Part shown: positions 14,041-21,394 of the stretch, piece by piece
Layout: each line of letters opens with the position of its first letter
How positions within the stretch are numbered: position 1 is the stretch's first letter
From: Treponema sp.
GTDB lineage: Bacteria; Spirochaetota; Spirochaetia; Treponematales; Breznakiellaceae
Length of the DNA stretch: 25,768 bases
Reading direction: 5' to 3'
NCBI GenBank assembly: GCA_031266635.1
Contig: JAISAN010000125.1
Coordinates: 1 to 25,768, forward strand
Made by a program: the position numbers and the translations under genes
Notes under the pieces: generated by a model
Databases searched by the model: none
Seen by the model: the letters and a program-made list of their open reading frames with translations, nothing else
Told to the model about the DNA's origin: nothing

Positions 14041-14120
14041 GCGCATAACGTGACTGTTTACGCTTCGCCGTCTAGGGCGGCTCCGAGGTTGCGGTCGGCC
14101 AGGTCATTCGCTTCGTTTCA
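14041..14120. repeat. Structured intergenic repeat, copy B
   Basis: This copy starts GCGCATAACGTGACTGTTTA and contains GACTGTTTACGCTT (14052-14065), TGCGGT, and AGGTCATTCGCTT (14101-14113). The same elements occur in the same order on the opposite strand in copy A (13640-13653 and 13574-13586), with 35 versus 53 nt between the two main motifs. The related text GCGAATAATGTAGC appears inverted near 14130-14143, so the whole could fold back on itself. No coding potential is seen. Confidence 0.55.
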
Positions 14121-14185
14121 TCGCGGTTGCTACATTATTCGCTTCATCTTCAATTTACTTTAAAATGGCGCCCGGCGCGAAATTT

Positions 14186-14221
14186 GGATTTGTCCGGAGC
14201 CTAAAGGTTCCGGGCAAATCC
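14186..14221 (-). terminator. Long hairpin downstream of rpsU
   Basis: The arms GGATTTGTCCGGAGCC (14186-14201) and GGTTCCGGGCAAATCC (14206-14221) form a 16-bp stem with two mismatches and a TAAA loop, 26 nt after the rpsU stop. It probably ends the rpsU transcript or stabilises its 3' end. The stem start GATTTGTYCGGA resembles the dispersed hairpin family. Confidence 0.6.
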
Positions 14222-14246
14222 GTTATTGTCCTAAGACTGAGGTTCC

Positions 14247-14450
14247 CTAATATTCAGGGCGTCCCTTGCGGGATTTTTTCATCAGTTTCCGCTGGATGCT
14301 CTTTTTTTTCCTGTTCAGGATTGTGGAGGGTTTCTCGTAATATTCCCGTTTTTTAAATTCCCGGATAATGCCTTCTTTTTCTACCATCCGCTTAAACCGT
14401 TTGATAGCTTTTTCCAGCATCTCGTTATCATCAACGATAATATGGGCCAA
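14247..14450 (-). CDS. rpsU: 30S ribosomal protein S21
   Basis: This 67-aa protein is the small-subunit protein S21, which helps mRNA pairing with 16S rRNA. It matches the family along its length: [20 protein letters not shown], then [17 protein letters not shown] and a very basic C-terminus ([19 protein letters not shown]). Normal S21 is 58-71 aa. The start codon is TTG 14450, not ATG, but it is backed by an unusually complete Shine-Dalgarno AAAGGAGGTGA (14467-14457). It sits alone beside the accessory segment, with a hairpin upstream (14497-14531) and one downstream. It may mark the chromosomal border of the island. Confidence 0.95.
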   Translation of the reverse strand: MAHIIVDDNEMLEKAIKRFKRMVEKEGIIREFKKREYYEKPSTILNRKKKSIQRKLMKKSRKGRPEY

Positions 14451-14456
14451 AAATAC

Positions 14457-14531
14457 TCACCTCCTTTCCGCAGGGGTCAAAATTTGAACGTTGAGCCGCT
14501 TTCATAAAATCACCGTGATTTTTAGAAAGCG
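14457..14531 (-). promoter_or_regulatory. rpsU leader: extended Shine-Dalgarno and upstream hairpin
   Basis: The Shine-Dalgarno AAAGGAGGTGA (14467-14457) is complementary over its whole core to the 16S 3' end and compensates for a TTG start. About 30 nt upstream a hairpin with arms CGCTTTCATAAAATCA (14497-14512) and TGATTTTTAGAAAGCG (14516-14531) forms a 16-bp stem interrupted by an AT/TA mismatch pair. It could be a leader control element or only the end of the upstream hairpin bank. Confidence 0.45.
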
Positions 14532-14544
14532 ATGTCATTTATTA

Positions 14545-14578
14545 GATTTGTTCGGAAACTTCAGTTTCTGAACAAATC
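14545..14578. repeat. Dispersed hairpin repeat, second copy
   Basis: Arms GATTTGTTCGGAAACT (14545-14560) and AGTTTCTGAACAAATC (14563-14578) are complementary except for one G-U pair. The sequence is closely related to the hairpin at 3628-3663 (shared TTGTTC-GAA and TTCTGAACAA parts), so this is a repeated element and not only a local terminator. Confidence 0.7.
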
Positions 14579-14582
14579 CGCT

Positions 14583-14611
14583 TAAAAAACGCAAAATGCC
14601 ATGCATTTTGC
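14583..14611 (-). terminator. Rho-independent terminator of the recJ-M23 transcript
   Basis: On the minus strand the stem GCAAAATG / CATTTTGC (14611-14604, 14598-14591) with a 5-nt loop is followed at once by GTTTTTT. It lies about 45 nt after the M23 peptidase stop codon. Confidence 0.65.
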
Positions 14612-14613
14612 AA

Positions 14614-14665
14614 GACTTGTGAGACAACCAACAACGAACCGAAGGTTCGAGTTGTCTTACAAGTC
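14614..14665 (-). repeat. Nested hairpin overlapping the M23 peptidase stop codon
   Basis: Outer arms GACTTGTGAGACAAC (14614-14628) and GTTGTCTTACAAGTC (14651-14665) pair over 15 bp with one G-U. Inside is a second stem CGAACC-GAA-GGTTCG. The TAA stop codon (14659-14657) is part of the outer arm. The GACTTGT ends match those of the hairpin at the phosphohexomutase stop. Confidence 0.65.
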
Positions 14666-15769
14666 AATTCTAGCCAAAATCGTTTTTTTGTCAAGCAGGG
14701 GCCGGGCAATGAAAGCGTCGGGATCGGTGTTCTCCCCGGACACCCGGATTTCCCAGTGGAGGTGGGGACCGGTGGCAAGGCCGGTGGCTCCGGATCTACC
14801 CAGTATGGTTCCGGCGTCTACCCTGGCCCCCTCGACGGCGGCAATGGTATCCAGATGGTAATAGAGTGAATAGACCCCCGGCAGATGTTCAAGAACAACC
14901 GAATTTCCTGTTACGATCCGGTATCTGGCGAGAACCACTTTTCCCGGCCCGCAGGCGCCAACCGGAGTTCCCGTGGGGACTCCAAAGTCCACCCCCGCGT
15001 GGATGGCGCTGTCCTGCGCGCCATTGGCATACTGGAAGGTCCGGCGGTTGCCGAAAAGACTGGTCCGCCGGGTAGAAGCCACCGGAGGCACAAAGGCGCC
15101 GGAACAGTATATTTCCGTTCCGGTCCGGGAGAGTATGGCCCAGAGCTGTTCCGCCTCGGCGGTCTTTTGGGGGTCCGGCAGGCTTCGGATATTCGTCAAT
15201 GTTTGATTCAGCTTTATCGTCTCCACGGCAAATTCCCGCTCACCGATGGTAAGGGTTATTTCATTAAGCGGGCCCGGTATGCCCTCCAGCCGTATCACTG
15301 CGGGCCCGGCCCGGGCCGTGGCGGGGACGGTTATCACCGCGGCCCACAAAATAAGCTCCGTGTTAAATACGGGGCCGGTATAGACGGCGGTTTTTATGTC
15401 ACCGGCCGCCATTTCGTCATCCGTACCGGCGGGTGGCAGCGGGAAAAAAGCAGACCGGGACAGACGCCGCCCCCGGGCATTGAGGAGTTCCGCCGCCTTG
15501 AGACCCTTCGCGCCGGGACCCGCCGCAAACGCCAGGGTAACCGGTTCCCCCGGCCGGGGGTTTTCCGGGATCAGGGCAAAACGCCCCTGCCGGTCCAGGT
15601 AATATGTCTCCGCGGAACAAGCGCTCTCCTGCGGTTCGGCGCGATATTCTAAGTCCCGCGTTAGTTCAAACGGAAGCTCCGGCGCGGCCTCTTCTTTCGT
15701 TCCCGCGCAGCCGGGACCAAACAGCAGCAAAACCAAAAGCAGCGCCGGCCATTTCCCCATCCCGCTCAT
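14657..15769 (-). CDS. M23 (LytM-type) peptidase, probable lipoprotein
   Basis: This 370-aa exported protein is probably a peptidoglycan endopeptidase. The N-terminus (WPALLLVLLLFGPGC) is a hydrophobic signal ending at C21; GPGC is an acceptable though not ideal lipobox. A beta-rich region of unknown role (about 60-190) precedes the C-terminal M23 domain (about 235-350). There H257 and D261 (HAGVD), H305, and H336-x-H338 (TGPHLHWE) supply the zinc ligands and catalytic histidine, so it appears active. ATG 15769 has GGAG six bases upstream and lies 26 nt after the recJ stop, so it is probably co-transcribed with recJ. It would remodel or cut cell-wall cross-links in the periplasm. Its stop codon is embedded in a hairpin. 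Confidence 0.9.
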   Translation of the reverse strand: MSGMGKWPALLLVLLLFGPGCAGTKEEAAPELPFELTRDLEYRAEPQESACSAETYYLDRQGRFALIPENPRPGEPVTLAFAAGPGAKGLKAAELLNARGRRLSRSAFFPLPPAGTDDEMAAGDIKTAVYTGPVFNTELILWAAVITVPATARAGPAVIRLEGIPGPLNEITLTIGEREFAVETIKLNQTLTNIRSLPDPQKTAEAEQLWAILSRTGTEIYCSGAFVPPVASTRRTSLFGNRRTFQYANGAQDSAIHAGVDFGVPTGTPVGACGPGKVVLARYRIVTGNSVVLEHLPGVYSLYYHLDTIAAVEGARVDAGTILGRSGATGLATGPHLHWEIRVSGENTDPDAFIARPLLDKKTILARIDL

Positions 15770-15795
15770 CTATTCTCCGATATTTTTTTCATACG

Positions 15796-17925
15796 TCAAA
15801 CCCCCTGGGCGCCGCTTCTCCTCAAATCCGTTACAATGATCTGCGGCGTTTCGGTTCCCTGGTAATAGTTTCGGGAAAGTTCAAACACCAGATCCACCGT
15901 ATCCCCCAGGGAAAATTCCCGATCCAGCTTGTCCGCCGCCTGCCAGTACAGCGCGGGCCATTTGTATTTTCCCGTATCCAGTACCAGCTTAACGTGCCGG
16001 ATTTCGGTTTTTCCCAGCAGGCTGACTTCTTGAATTTTGATTTTTTTCGCCAAAAAAACAAGGGGAGGATTTTCCTTGCCGTAGGGTTCAAACCGGTCTA
16101 CGACATTAAAAATATCGGGGCTGAGATAATCCGGGGGAAGCTCCGCGTCTACCGGAATGGTTTCCTCCTCCCCGGCAAGCTCTATGCTCAGGGCGGCGGT
16201 TTTCAGGCGTTCGGAAAAAATCTCCCAGTTTGCTTTTTCCATACTGAACCCCGCGGCGTACTGATGACCCCCGGAATCAATAAAAAGGTCCGCGTGTTGT
16301 TCCAACAGGGAAGAAACATTATAGCCTCCCGCGGAGCGGAGGGAACCGGTGAGGACCGTCTCGCCAAAGGATACCACCATAGCGGGAACTTTGAACCGTT
16401 TGCTCAGCCGCTGGGCGATAAGCCCCGCCACCCCCCGGTCTATATCTTCTCCATAAACCAGGGCAAATTTTTCATGGTACAGGGGGAGATTGTCGTAAGC
16501 CCTGGGTTCCACGGCGGCCCAGGTTTTTTCTTCCAGCTTTTTTCGCTCGTTGTTCATGCCGATCAATTCTTCCGCCATGCGGTTCCGTTTTTGGGGGTCC
16601 TTTTCAAAAAACAAAAGCGCCGCCTTTTCCGCGTTTCCCATCCGCCGGGCCGCGTTTATCACCGGACAGAGCTTCCATGAAATATCCCTGGCGTCAAAAC
16701 GGCGGCCCGCAAGTCCCAGGCAAAACAGAAGCTCCGAAAGGCCGGCCCGGGGTTTTGCCCGGAGGGACGCGATACCGCTTTTGATGATGATCCGGTTTTC
16801 ATCTTTCAGCGGCATAATGTCCTGAATGGTTCCCAGGGCGGCAAGCTGGAGTTCCGGGCCTTCGGGGATAAAAAGTTTTTCCCGCTTTTGCATAAAGGAA
16901 CAAAAAAGATTAACAAACACGTCCAGCTCGGTTAGTTCCTTTTCCGAATATTTGGCGATCCGGGAAAGCTCCTTGATGCGGAGCAGGCTTTTCCCGGCGG
17001 TTTGGGGGATTTCTTTGCCGATTTCCGGGGCAATATCCAGCATCCCCACTTCCACCCCGCCGCCGAACAGTTTAGCCAGGGTCTTTTTCTGCAAGGCCCC
17101 GTCCCAGACGAGAATTTGCTGGCCCTCAAGAAAGGCGGGGAGCCGGGTATCGGTAATGCTGACCATACCGGGGACCACTGTTTCAAAAAGGGTATCAATC
17201 ACCGTGAGATTCCGCAGTTTGGCGATCTCGATAACCCATGCGTCGTTCACCGGCTGGGTATTGAGGAGGCAGAGGGGCTGGCCGTAGAGATCGCTTTCCA
17301 GGGCAAAACGCAGGGCCATCACCAGTTTGAAAGCCACCCCGCAGCCGGAAAGGTCCCGGAAGGGATAGGCTGAATCCTTGAGTTTCGGGTTTACAATGGC
17401 AAGGGCTTCGGGCAGTTCTTCCCGGGGCTCATGGTGATCCGTAACGATCACATCCACCGACAGCTGCCGGGCCCGCCTGATTTCGTTGAGGCAGGAGATT
17501 CCACAATCCACAGTGATGATCAGGGTACCATAGGCCGCGGCGAATTCTTCCACCGCCTGAACGGACAGGCCGTAGGCTTCATCACCATTGGGAATCCGCC
17601 AGCTTACTTCCAGCCCCAGAGATTCAAGGTAACTGGTGAGGAGGGCCGTACCGGTAATGCCGTCTACATCCCCGTCACCGAAGACCAGAATTTTTTCCCC
17701 CTCCTCTTTTGCGGCGATGATCCGGTCCACCGCGTCTTCCATGCCGGGAAGCCCGAAGGGGTTGCGAAGGTACCGGGGATCATCCTCCAAAAAAAACTGT
17801 ATGTCTTCCCCCCGGATGACGCCCCGGCGGGCCAGGATGGAGGCGGAGAGGAGATCGCAGCCGTATTTTGCCGCGATATTTTTTACCAGTTCCGGCGCTA
17901 TGTCTTTTTTGTCCCATTTTATCAT
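15796..17925 (-). CDS. recJ: Single-stranded-DNA exonuclease RecJ
   Basis: RecJ degrades ssDNA 5' to 3' in recombination and repair. The DHH phosphoesterase motifs are in order: DGDVDG (84-89; more usually DYDxDG), TVDCGIS (138-144), TDHHEP (162-167) and LSGCGVAFK (192-200). The DHHA1 half follows (FALVYGEDIDRGVAGLIAQR, and SLRSAGGYN with SGGHQYAAGFS), then a C-terminal OB-like region. At 709 aa it is longer than Escherichia coli RecJ (577 aa), largely from an insertion around residues 205-330, which I think is common in spirochete versions. ATG 17925 has AAAAGGA about 12 nt upstream. It is followed closely by the M23 gene; a terminator-like hairpin separates it from the cyclase-like genes upstream. 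Confidence 0.94.
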   Translation of the reverse strand: MIKWDKKDIAPELVKNIAAKYGCDLLSASILARRGVIRGEDIQFFLEDDPRYLRNPFGLPGMEDAVDRIIAAKEEGEKILVFGDGDVDGITGTALLTSYLESLGLEVSWRIPNGDEAYGLSVQAVEEFAAAYGTLIITVDCGISCLNEIRRARQLSVDVIVTDHHEPREELPEALAIVNPKLKDSAYPFRDLSGCGVAFKLVMALRFALESDLYGQPLCLLNTQPVNDAWVIEIAKLRNLTVIDTLFETVVPGMVSITDTRLPAFLEGQQILVWDGALQKKTLAKLFGGGVEVGMLDIAPEIGKEIPQTAGKSLLRIKELSRIAKYSEKELTELDVFVNLFCSFMQKREKLFIPEGPELQLAALGTIQDIMPLKDENRIIIKSGIASLRAKPRAGLSELLFCLGLAGRRFDARDISWKLCPVINAARRMGNAEKAALLFFEKDPQKRNRMAEELIGMNNERKKLEEKTWAAVEPRAYDNLPLYHEKFALVYGEDIDRGVAGLIAQRLSKRFKVPAMVVSFGETVLTGSLRSAGGYNVSSLLEQHADLFIDSGGHQYAAGFSMEKANWEIFSERLKTAALSIELAGEEETIPVDAELPPDYLSPDIFNVVDRFEPYGKENPPLVFLAKKIKIQEVSLLGKTEIRHVKLVLDTGKYKWPALYWQAADKLDREFSLGDTVDLVFELSRNYYQGTETPQIIVTDLRRSGAQGV

Positions 17926-17991
17926 TTAGAACATATTCCTTTTTTCCGGCGGGACAGGACGCCCGCTTTTTCATCATACAGGAGCGGCGCT

Positions 17992-18015
17992 AAAAAGACC
18001 AGCGCCGCGAGGCGC
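17992..18015 (-). terminator. Terminator after the cyclase-like operon
   Basis: On the minus strand the 5-bp GC stem GCGCC-TCGC-GGCGC (18015-18002) is followed by TGGTCTTTTT. It lies 26 nt after the stop of the gene at 18041. Just before it, ATTAGACTTGTTTGCTG (18040-18024) is a half copy of the dispersed hairpin repeat. Confidence 0.5.
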
Positions 18016-18040
18016 AAAACAGGCAGCAAACAAGTCTAAT

Positions 18041-19045
18041 CTATTTCAAACAGATAAACCGCCGCGAATGACGTATGGGGAGCCCTTCAAAAATTCCCGC
18101 GGCGGTAAAAACATCGGCAAGACCTTCCGGCACCACTTCATCGCTGACATCGGCGGAGAGTGCCAGGCGGCCGGGTCCGGCGTGTTTGGTCCCCAGGTGG
18201 AAGATGTAATTTACCGCGTCGGAGACCACGGCGCCGGTCTTGCCGGGAGCCCGGAATACGGTTTTCCCGTAATGCAGGGCGAAAATAAAATCGACCGGTA
18301 TGGAAAGGCCAAGTTTTTCAATACCGATAAGGCGGCAGCCCGCAAGCATCCTGAGACTTGCCTCCACCGCGGCTTTTCCATAAACGGCCCGGGGGGGAAT
18401 CAAAAAAAGACTGCTGGATTCGGTCTCCATCCAGAGCAGGGCCTGACTGTCCTGAAGGTTCTGCTGCAATATATCACGCAGCCGGTTTTTGATAACGTCG
18501 AACGCCGCTTCCCCCATCCGGGTGCGGAGGCTTGCCTGTTCCGATAGGGAAACAAAAAGGAAAAAAAACGGCGCGGTAGTTCCGGCGCGGATGGATTTCC
18601 AGCCTTCAAATTTTCCGCCGGGGAGTTTCCGGCCCGCGTCTTTTTTTGCCGTGGAAACGCCGGCGGCATTTACGGCAGGCGTCCCGGAACCGGCGTTTCG
18701 CCACAACAGGACGGCGGCGAGGCGTTTTTTATCCAGGCCTTTTTTGATAAGCCCCGGACCGATATAATCCGAAGCGCCCTCAAAGAAAAAGGCCGCCGGG
18801 TCCGGGGCTTCGCCCTTTGGATCGATGATCCCCCAGGGGGAAGCGGCGCAGGCTTTTTTCAGTTTGTTTATGGCTTTTTTCAGATCCCCCTGGGGGAGAC
18901 CGGAAATATCAAGGCAGGAAAGATCCTCCGCTTCGGGACGGTGTTTCAAAAGGGCGGCGATGGGGAGAAGACGCAGGGCGGCGGCGTTTTTCTCCGGCGG
19001 TTTAAGGGGACTGGTTTTTTTGGATGAGAAAACAAAAATGTTCAT
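18041..19045 (-). CDS. Divergent class III nucleotide-cyclase homology protein
   Basis: This 334-aa protein starts with an ATG overlapping the stop of the preceding cyclase-like gene (ATGA). Residues 1-150 have no recognised domain. Residues about 157-330 have the pattern of a class III cyclase domain: a first strand PFFFLFVSLSEQ, a second LLWMETESSSLFLIPP, then VDFIFALHYG (252-260) and TGAVVSDAVNYIFHLG (270-285). The two metal-binding aspartates of real cyclases are replaced (S167 or nearby, and T208-E209), but the AVN motif with N279 is kept; the partner arginine position (N+4) is H283. It therefore could not act alone as a cyclase, yet could supply one half of a shared active site. Assignment is by motif pattern and context only. 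Confidence 0.6.
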   Translation of the reverse strand: MNIFVFSSKKTSPLKPPEKNAAALRLLPIAALLKHRPEAEDLSCLDISGLPQGDLKKAINKLKKACAASPWGIIDPKGEAPDPAAFFFEGASDYIGPGLIKKGLDKKRLAAVLLWRNAGSGTPAVNAAGVSTAKKDAGRKLPGGKFEGWKSIRAGTTAPFFFLFVSLSEQASLRTRMGEAAFDVIKNRLRDILQQNLQDSQALLWMETESSSLFLIPPRAVYGKAAVEASLRMLAGCRLIGIEKLGLSIPVDFIFALHYGKTVFRAPGKTGAVVSDAVNYIFHLGTKHAGPGRLALSADVSDEVVPEGLADVFTAAGIFEGLPIRHSRRFICLK

Positions 19046-19965
19046 GATTCCGCCAGTCCCGGTTTGTAGAGACGGAACTTGCCGCCGGGGCCGTCTTTTT
19101 CCGGGCCAAAAAAATTTACCGTGTTTTGATCCATCATAATAAAAGCGGTATAGGAAATCCCCATAGAATTAGCCGCCGCCAGCGTTTCCAGGGCAAGGGT
19201 CTGTTTGACCGTATCGTTTTTCATCCGTTCCGTTTCATCGTTGGAATACCGGACCGGCCCGATATGGACGGCAATTCTGAGGGAGATAGGGCTGTTCAGG
19301 GGATTTTTGAGCTTGTTATAAAAAAACAATTCGTGAAGAATATCCATGCCGCAATAGACCGCGGATTTTTCCATGGGGCCGAATAAAAACGCCGCCAGCG
19401 CGCCGTCTCCTTCCCAGTTCCAGAGGCGGCCAAGCCGGCTGGTTACCGCGCGGTTCACAATACTCCTGAGATCGGCGTAGGCTTTTTCAATGTTATGGCG
19501 GAGGTTTTGCCTAACCAGCACAGAACTCCCCGCCATATCAAGCCGCAGGAGGGTCATCTTCCGTTCATCCCCCGCTTTCAGACGGCCCCAGTTCGGGCTT
19601 ATCCGTTCCCGTTGATTTTCAAAAAACTGACCCAAAACCGGATCGTAGCTGTAGCCGTCATGAATGAGGCCGGCAACCACATCGTTCAGGCCCTTGAGGG
19701 CGTAACGCCGGCCCATATAACCCCCGGCGTCGATCCGGATCAGGGCTTCCACAAAATCTATAAAACAGCCGTACTGAATCATATCCGATACAATACGCTG
19801 GGCCGCGTTCTGGTTTGATATGGGCATCCCTTCGGAAAGGCCGGTATGCCGGTAGATATTATATTCAGGATAGACGATCCGGGCAAAGCGGATCATCATA
19901 TTTACCGGGAGGGATTGGGACAGGCATTTCCGGCAGAACCGGGAGGCGAAATTTTCAGTCCCCAT
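19042..19965 (-). CDS. Class III adenylate/guanylate-cyclase homology protein
   Basis: The protein is 307 aa from ATG 19965, which lies 11 nt inside the end of aspA with GGAG six bases upstream. A longer open frame (to 20157) only repeats aspA in another frame. Residues 1-130 form an N-terminal region of unknown function, with a small CRKC pair at 11-14. Residues about 135-300 resemble a class III cyclase domain: MTLLRLDMAGSS (metal Asp D143), WNWEGDGALAAFLF (second Asp D187) and SLRIAVHIGPV. The later transition-state Asn and Arg positions appear as K254 and A258 (DTVKQTLALE), so a homodimer would lack them. Its stop overlaps the start of the second cyclase-like protein. It may make a cyclic nucleotide only with that partner, or act as a sensor. 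Confidence 0.72.
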   Translation of the reverse strand: MGTENFASRFCRKCLSQSLPVNMMIRFARIVYPEYNIYRHTGLSEGMPISNQNAAQRIVSDMIQYGCFIDFVEALIRIDAGGYMGRRYALKGLNDVVAGLIHDGYSYDPVLGQFFENQRERISPNWGRLKAGDERKMTLLRLDMAGSSVLVRQNLRHNIEKAYADLRSIVNRAVTSRLGRLWNWEGDGALAAFLFGPMEKSAVYCGMDILHELFFYNKLKNPLNSPISLRIAVHIGPVRYSNDETERMKNDTVKQTLALETLAAANSMGISYTAFIMMDQNTVNFFGPEKDGPGGKFRLYKPGLAES

Positions 19966-21385
19966 GCTGTTCTCCGGCGGTATAGGGTTCGGCCTTCCCC
20001 TCCGAGGCCACCGGGGTCCGGCTGAGGGTATCCGCGCCGGTTCCCTGACATTCGAATTTTTCCAGCGCCTGCCGTACTTTTTCCGGGTCGCCGCCCCGCG
20101 CTTCAATGATGGAGCGGACCTTGTCGTAACCCAGCCGGGGAACCCAGGCGGCGGCAAAGGCGAGCGAATTTTCCAGAAGGGCGGCGCAGCGTTCCCCGTT
20201 GGCCCTGAGGGGTTCGATACATTTTTCCCGGAAAATGGGGAGCGCCCGGCAGAGGAGGGAGAGGCTTTCCATCAGGGCGTCGGCGATGAGGGGGGAAAAG
20301 GCGTTGAGTTCAAACTCGCCCCTGGAGGCCGCCATGCACAGCGCGTAATCATTGGCCATGACTTTTATGGAAACCTGAACGGCCATTTCGGGGATCACCG
20401 GGTTTACCTTGCCGGGCATGATGGTGCTGCCCGCCTGCATGGGGGCCAGGACAATTTCCCCCAGGCCGCCCCGGGGGCCCGAATTCATAAGCCTGAGGTC
20501 TCCGGCGATTTTGGCGAGGTTCACCGCCAGGGCTTTGAGGAGGCCGGAAACTTCCACAAACACGTCGTTATTCTGGGTAACGTCCATGGGGTACTCCGCG
20601 GCGGCAAGACCCATGCCGGTAAGCTCCCGCAGTTCCTCGATTACGGCGTAGCGGTATTTCCGGGCCGCCGGGTCCGTATCCGGGAGTCCCACCGCCGCGC
20701 CGCCGATGTTTACCTGCCGCAGCCGTTCTTCCGCCTTGTAAAGCCGCCAGCGGTCTCTGGCTATGGCCTGGGCATAGGCGGCGAATTCGTTCCCCAGCGT
20801 TACGGGCGTCGCGTCCATCAATTCGGTGCGGCCCAGTTTCGGGATGTCCTCAAAGGCGGTTTCTTTTTTCTGCAAAGCCTCCTGGAGTTTGGCGCAGTGG
20901 CCGCTGAGTTCCCGCAAAAGACCGATGGCGGCGATCCGCAGGGCCGTGGGGTATACGTCATTGGTGGACTGACCCCGGTTCACATCGTCCAGGGGATGAA
21001 TCACTTCGTAAGCGCCGGGCTTTTCCCCCAGAAGCCTGAGGGCCAGGTTGGCGATTACCTCGTTGACGTTCATGTGGGCCGAAGTCCCGGCCCCGCCCTG
21101 AAGGGCCCCGGTAATAAAGGCGTCATCAGCGGCTCCGGCCAGCACCTGATCGCAGGCCGCGGCGATGGCCTCAAAAACTCCTTCCCGGCCGCTTGCCGCC
21201 GGGGCCCCGGTTTTTTGCCAGCTCCGGGCCGCGGCTTTTTTGATCGTCGCCATGGCGTAGATCAGGGGGAGGGCGGTCTTTTTATAGCCCAGGGAAAAGT
21301 TGTTCCGGGCCCGCCCGCTCTGAATACCGTAGAGGCAGTCATCCGGCAGTTCCAGCTCCCCGAGGCCGTCCTTTTCAATCCGCAT
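19955..21385 (-). CDS. aspA: Aspartate ammonia-lyase (aspartase/fumarase superfamily)
   Basis: This 476-aa cytoplasmic enzyme most likely converts aspartate to fumarate and ammonia. The superfamily signature GSTIMPGKVNP is at 319-329, with the mobile catalytic-serine loop at its start. Other conserved regions are QGGAGTSAHMNVNEVIAN, GQSTNDVYPTA (138-148) and GRTELMDATPVTLGNEF. In the last, fumarases have His where this protein has E188, which favours aspartase over fumarase. It lies 9 nt after hydF, with its ribosome-binding purines (GAAGGATGAG) inside the hydF end, so the two are co-transcribed. Aspartase genes are linked to hydrogenase maturation genes in many anaerobes, perhaps to supply ammonia or fumarate. 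Substrate assignment is good but not proven. Confidence 0.87.
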   Translation of the reverse strand: MRIEKDGLGELELPDDCLYGIQSGRARNNFSLGYKKTALPLIYAMATIKKAAARSWQKTGAPAASGREGVFEAIAAACDQVLAGAADDAFITGALQGGAGTSAHMNVNEVIANLALRLLGEKPGAYEVIHPLDDVNRGQSTNDVYPTALRIAAIGLLRELSGHCAKLQEALQKKETAFEDIPKLGRTELMDATPVTLGNEFAAYAQAIARDRWRLYKAEERLRQVNIGGAAVGLPDTDPAARKYRYAVIEELRELTGMGLAAAEYPMDVTQNNDVFVEVSGLLKALAVNLAKIAGDLRLMNSGPRGGLGEIVLAPMQAGSTIMPGKVNPVIPEMAVQVSIKVMANDYALCMAASRGEFELNAFSPLIADALMESLSLLCRALPIFREKCIEPLRANGERCAALLENSLAFAAAWVPRLGYDKVRSIIEARGGDPEKVRQALEKFECQGTGADTLSRTPVASEGKAEPYTAGEQHGD

Positions 21386-21394
21386 AGGGCGTTC

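Noticed and set aside
13422..14143. CRISPR array
   Set aside because: The repeats are two in number, inverted, unevenly spaced and internally structured; no regular direct repeat-spacer units occur.
15604..16680. 358-codon plus-strand frame opposite recJ and the M23 gene
   Set aside because: It covers parts of two well-supported genes on the other strand and shows no protein-like motifs.
19966..20157. N-terminal extension of 64 codons for the first cyclase-like gene
   Set aside because: It is aspA read in another frame and Pro/Arg-rich; ATG 19965 has a well-placed GGAG.
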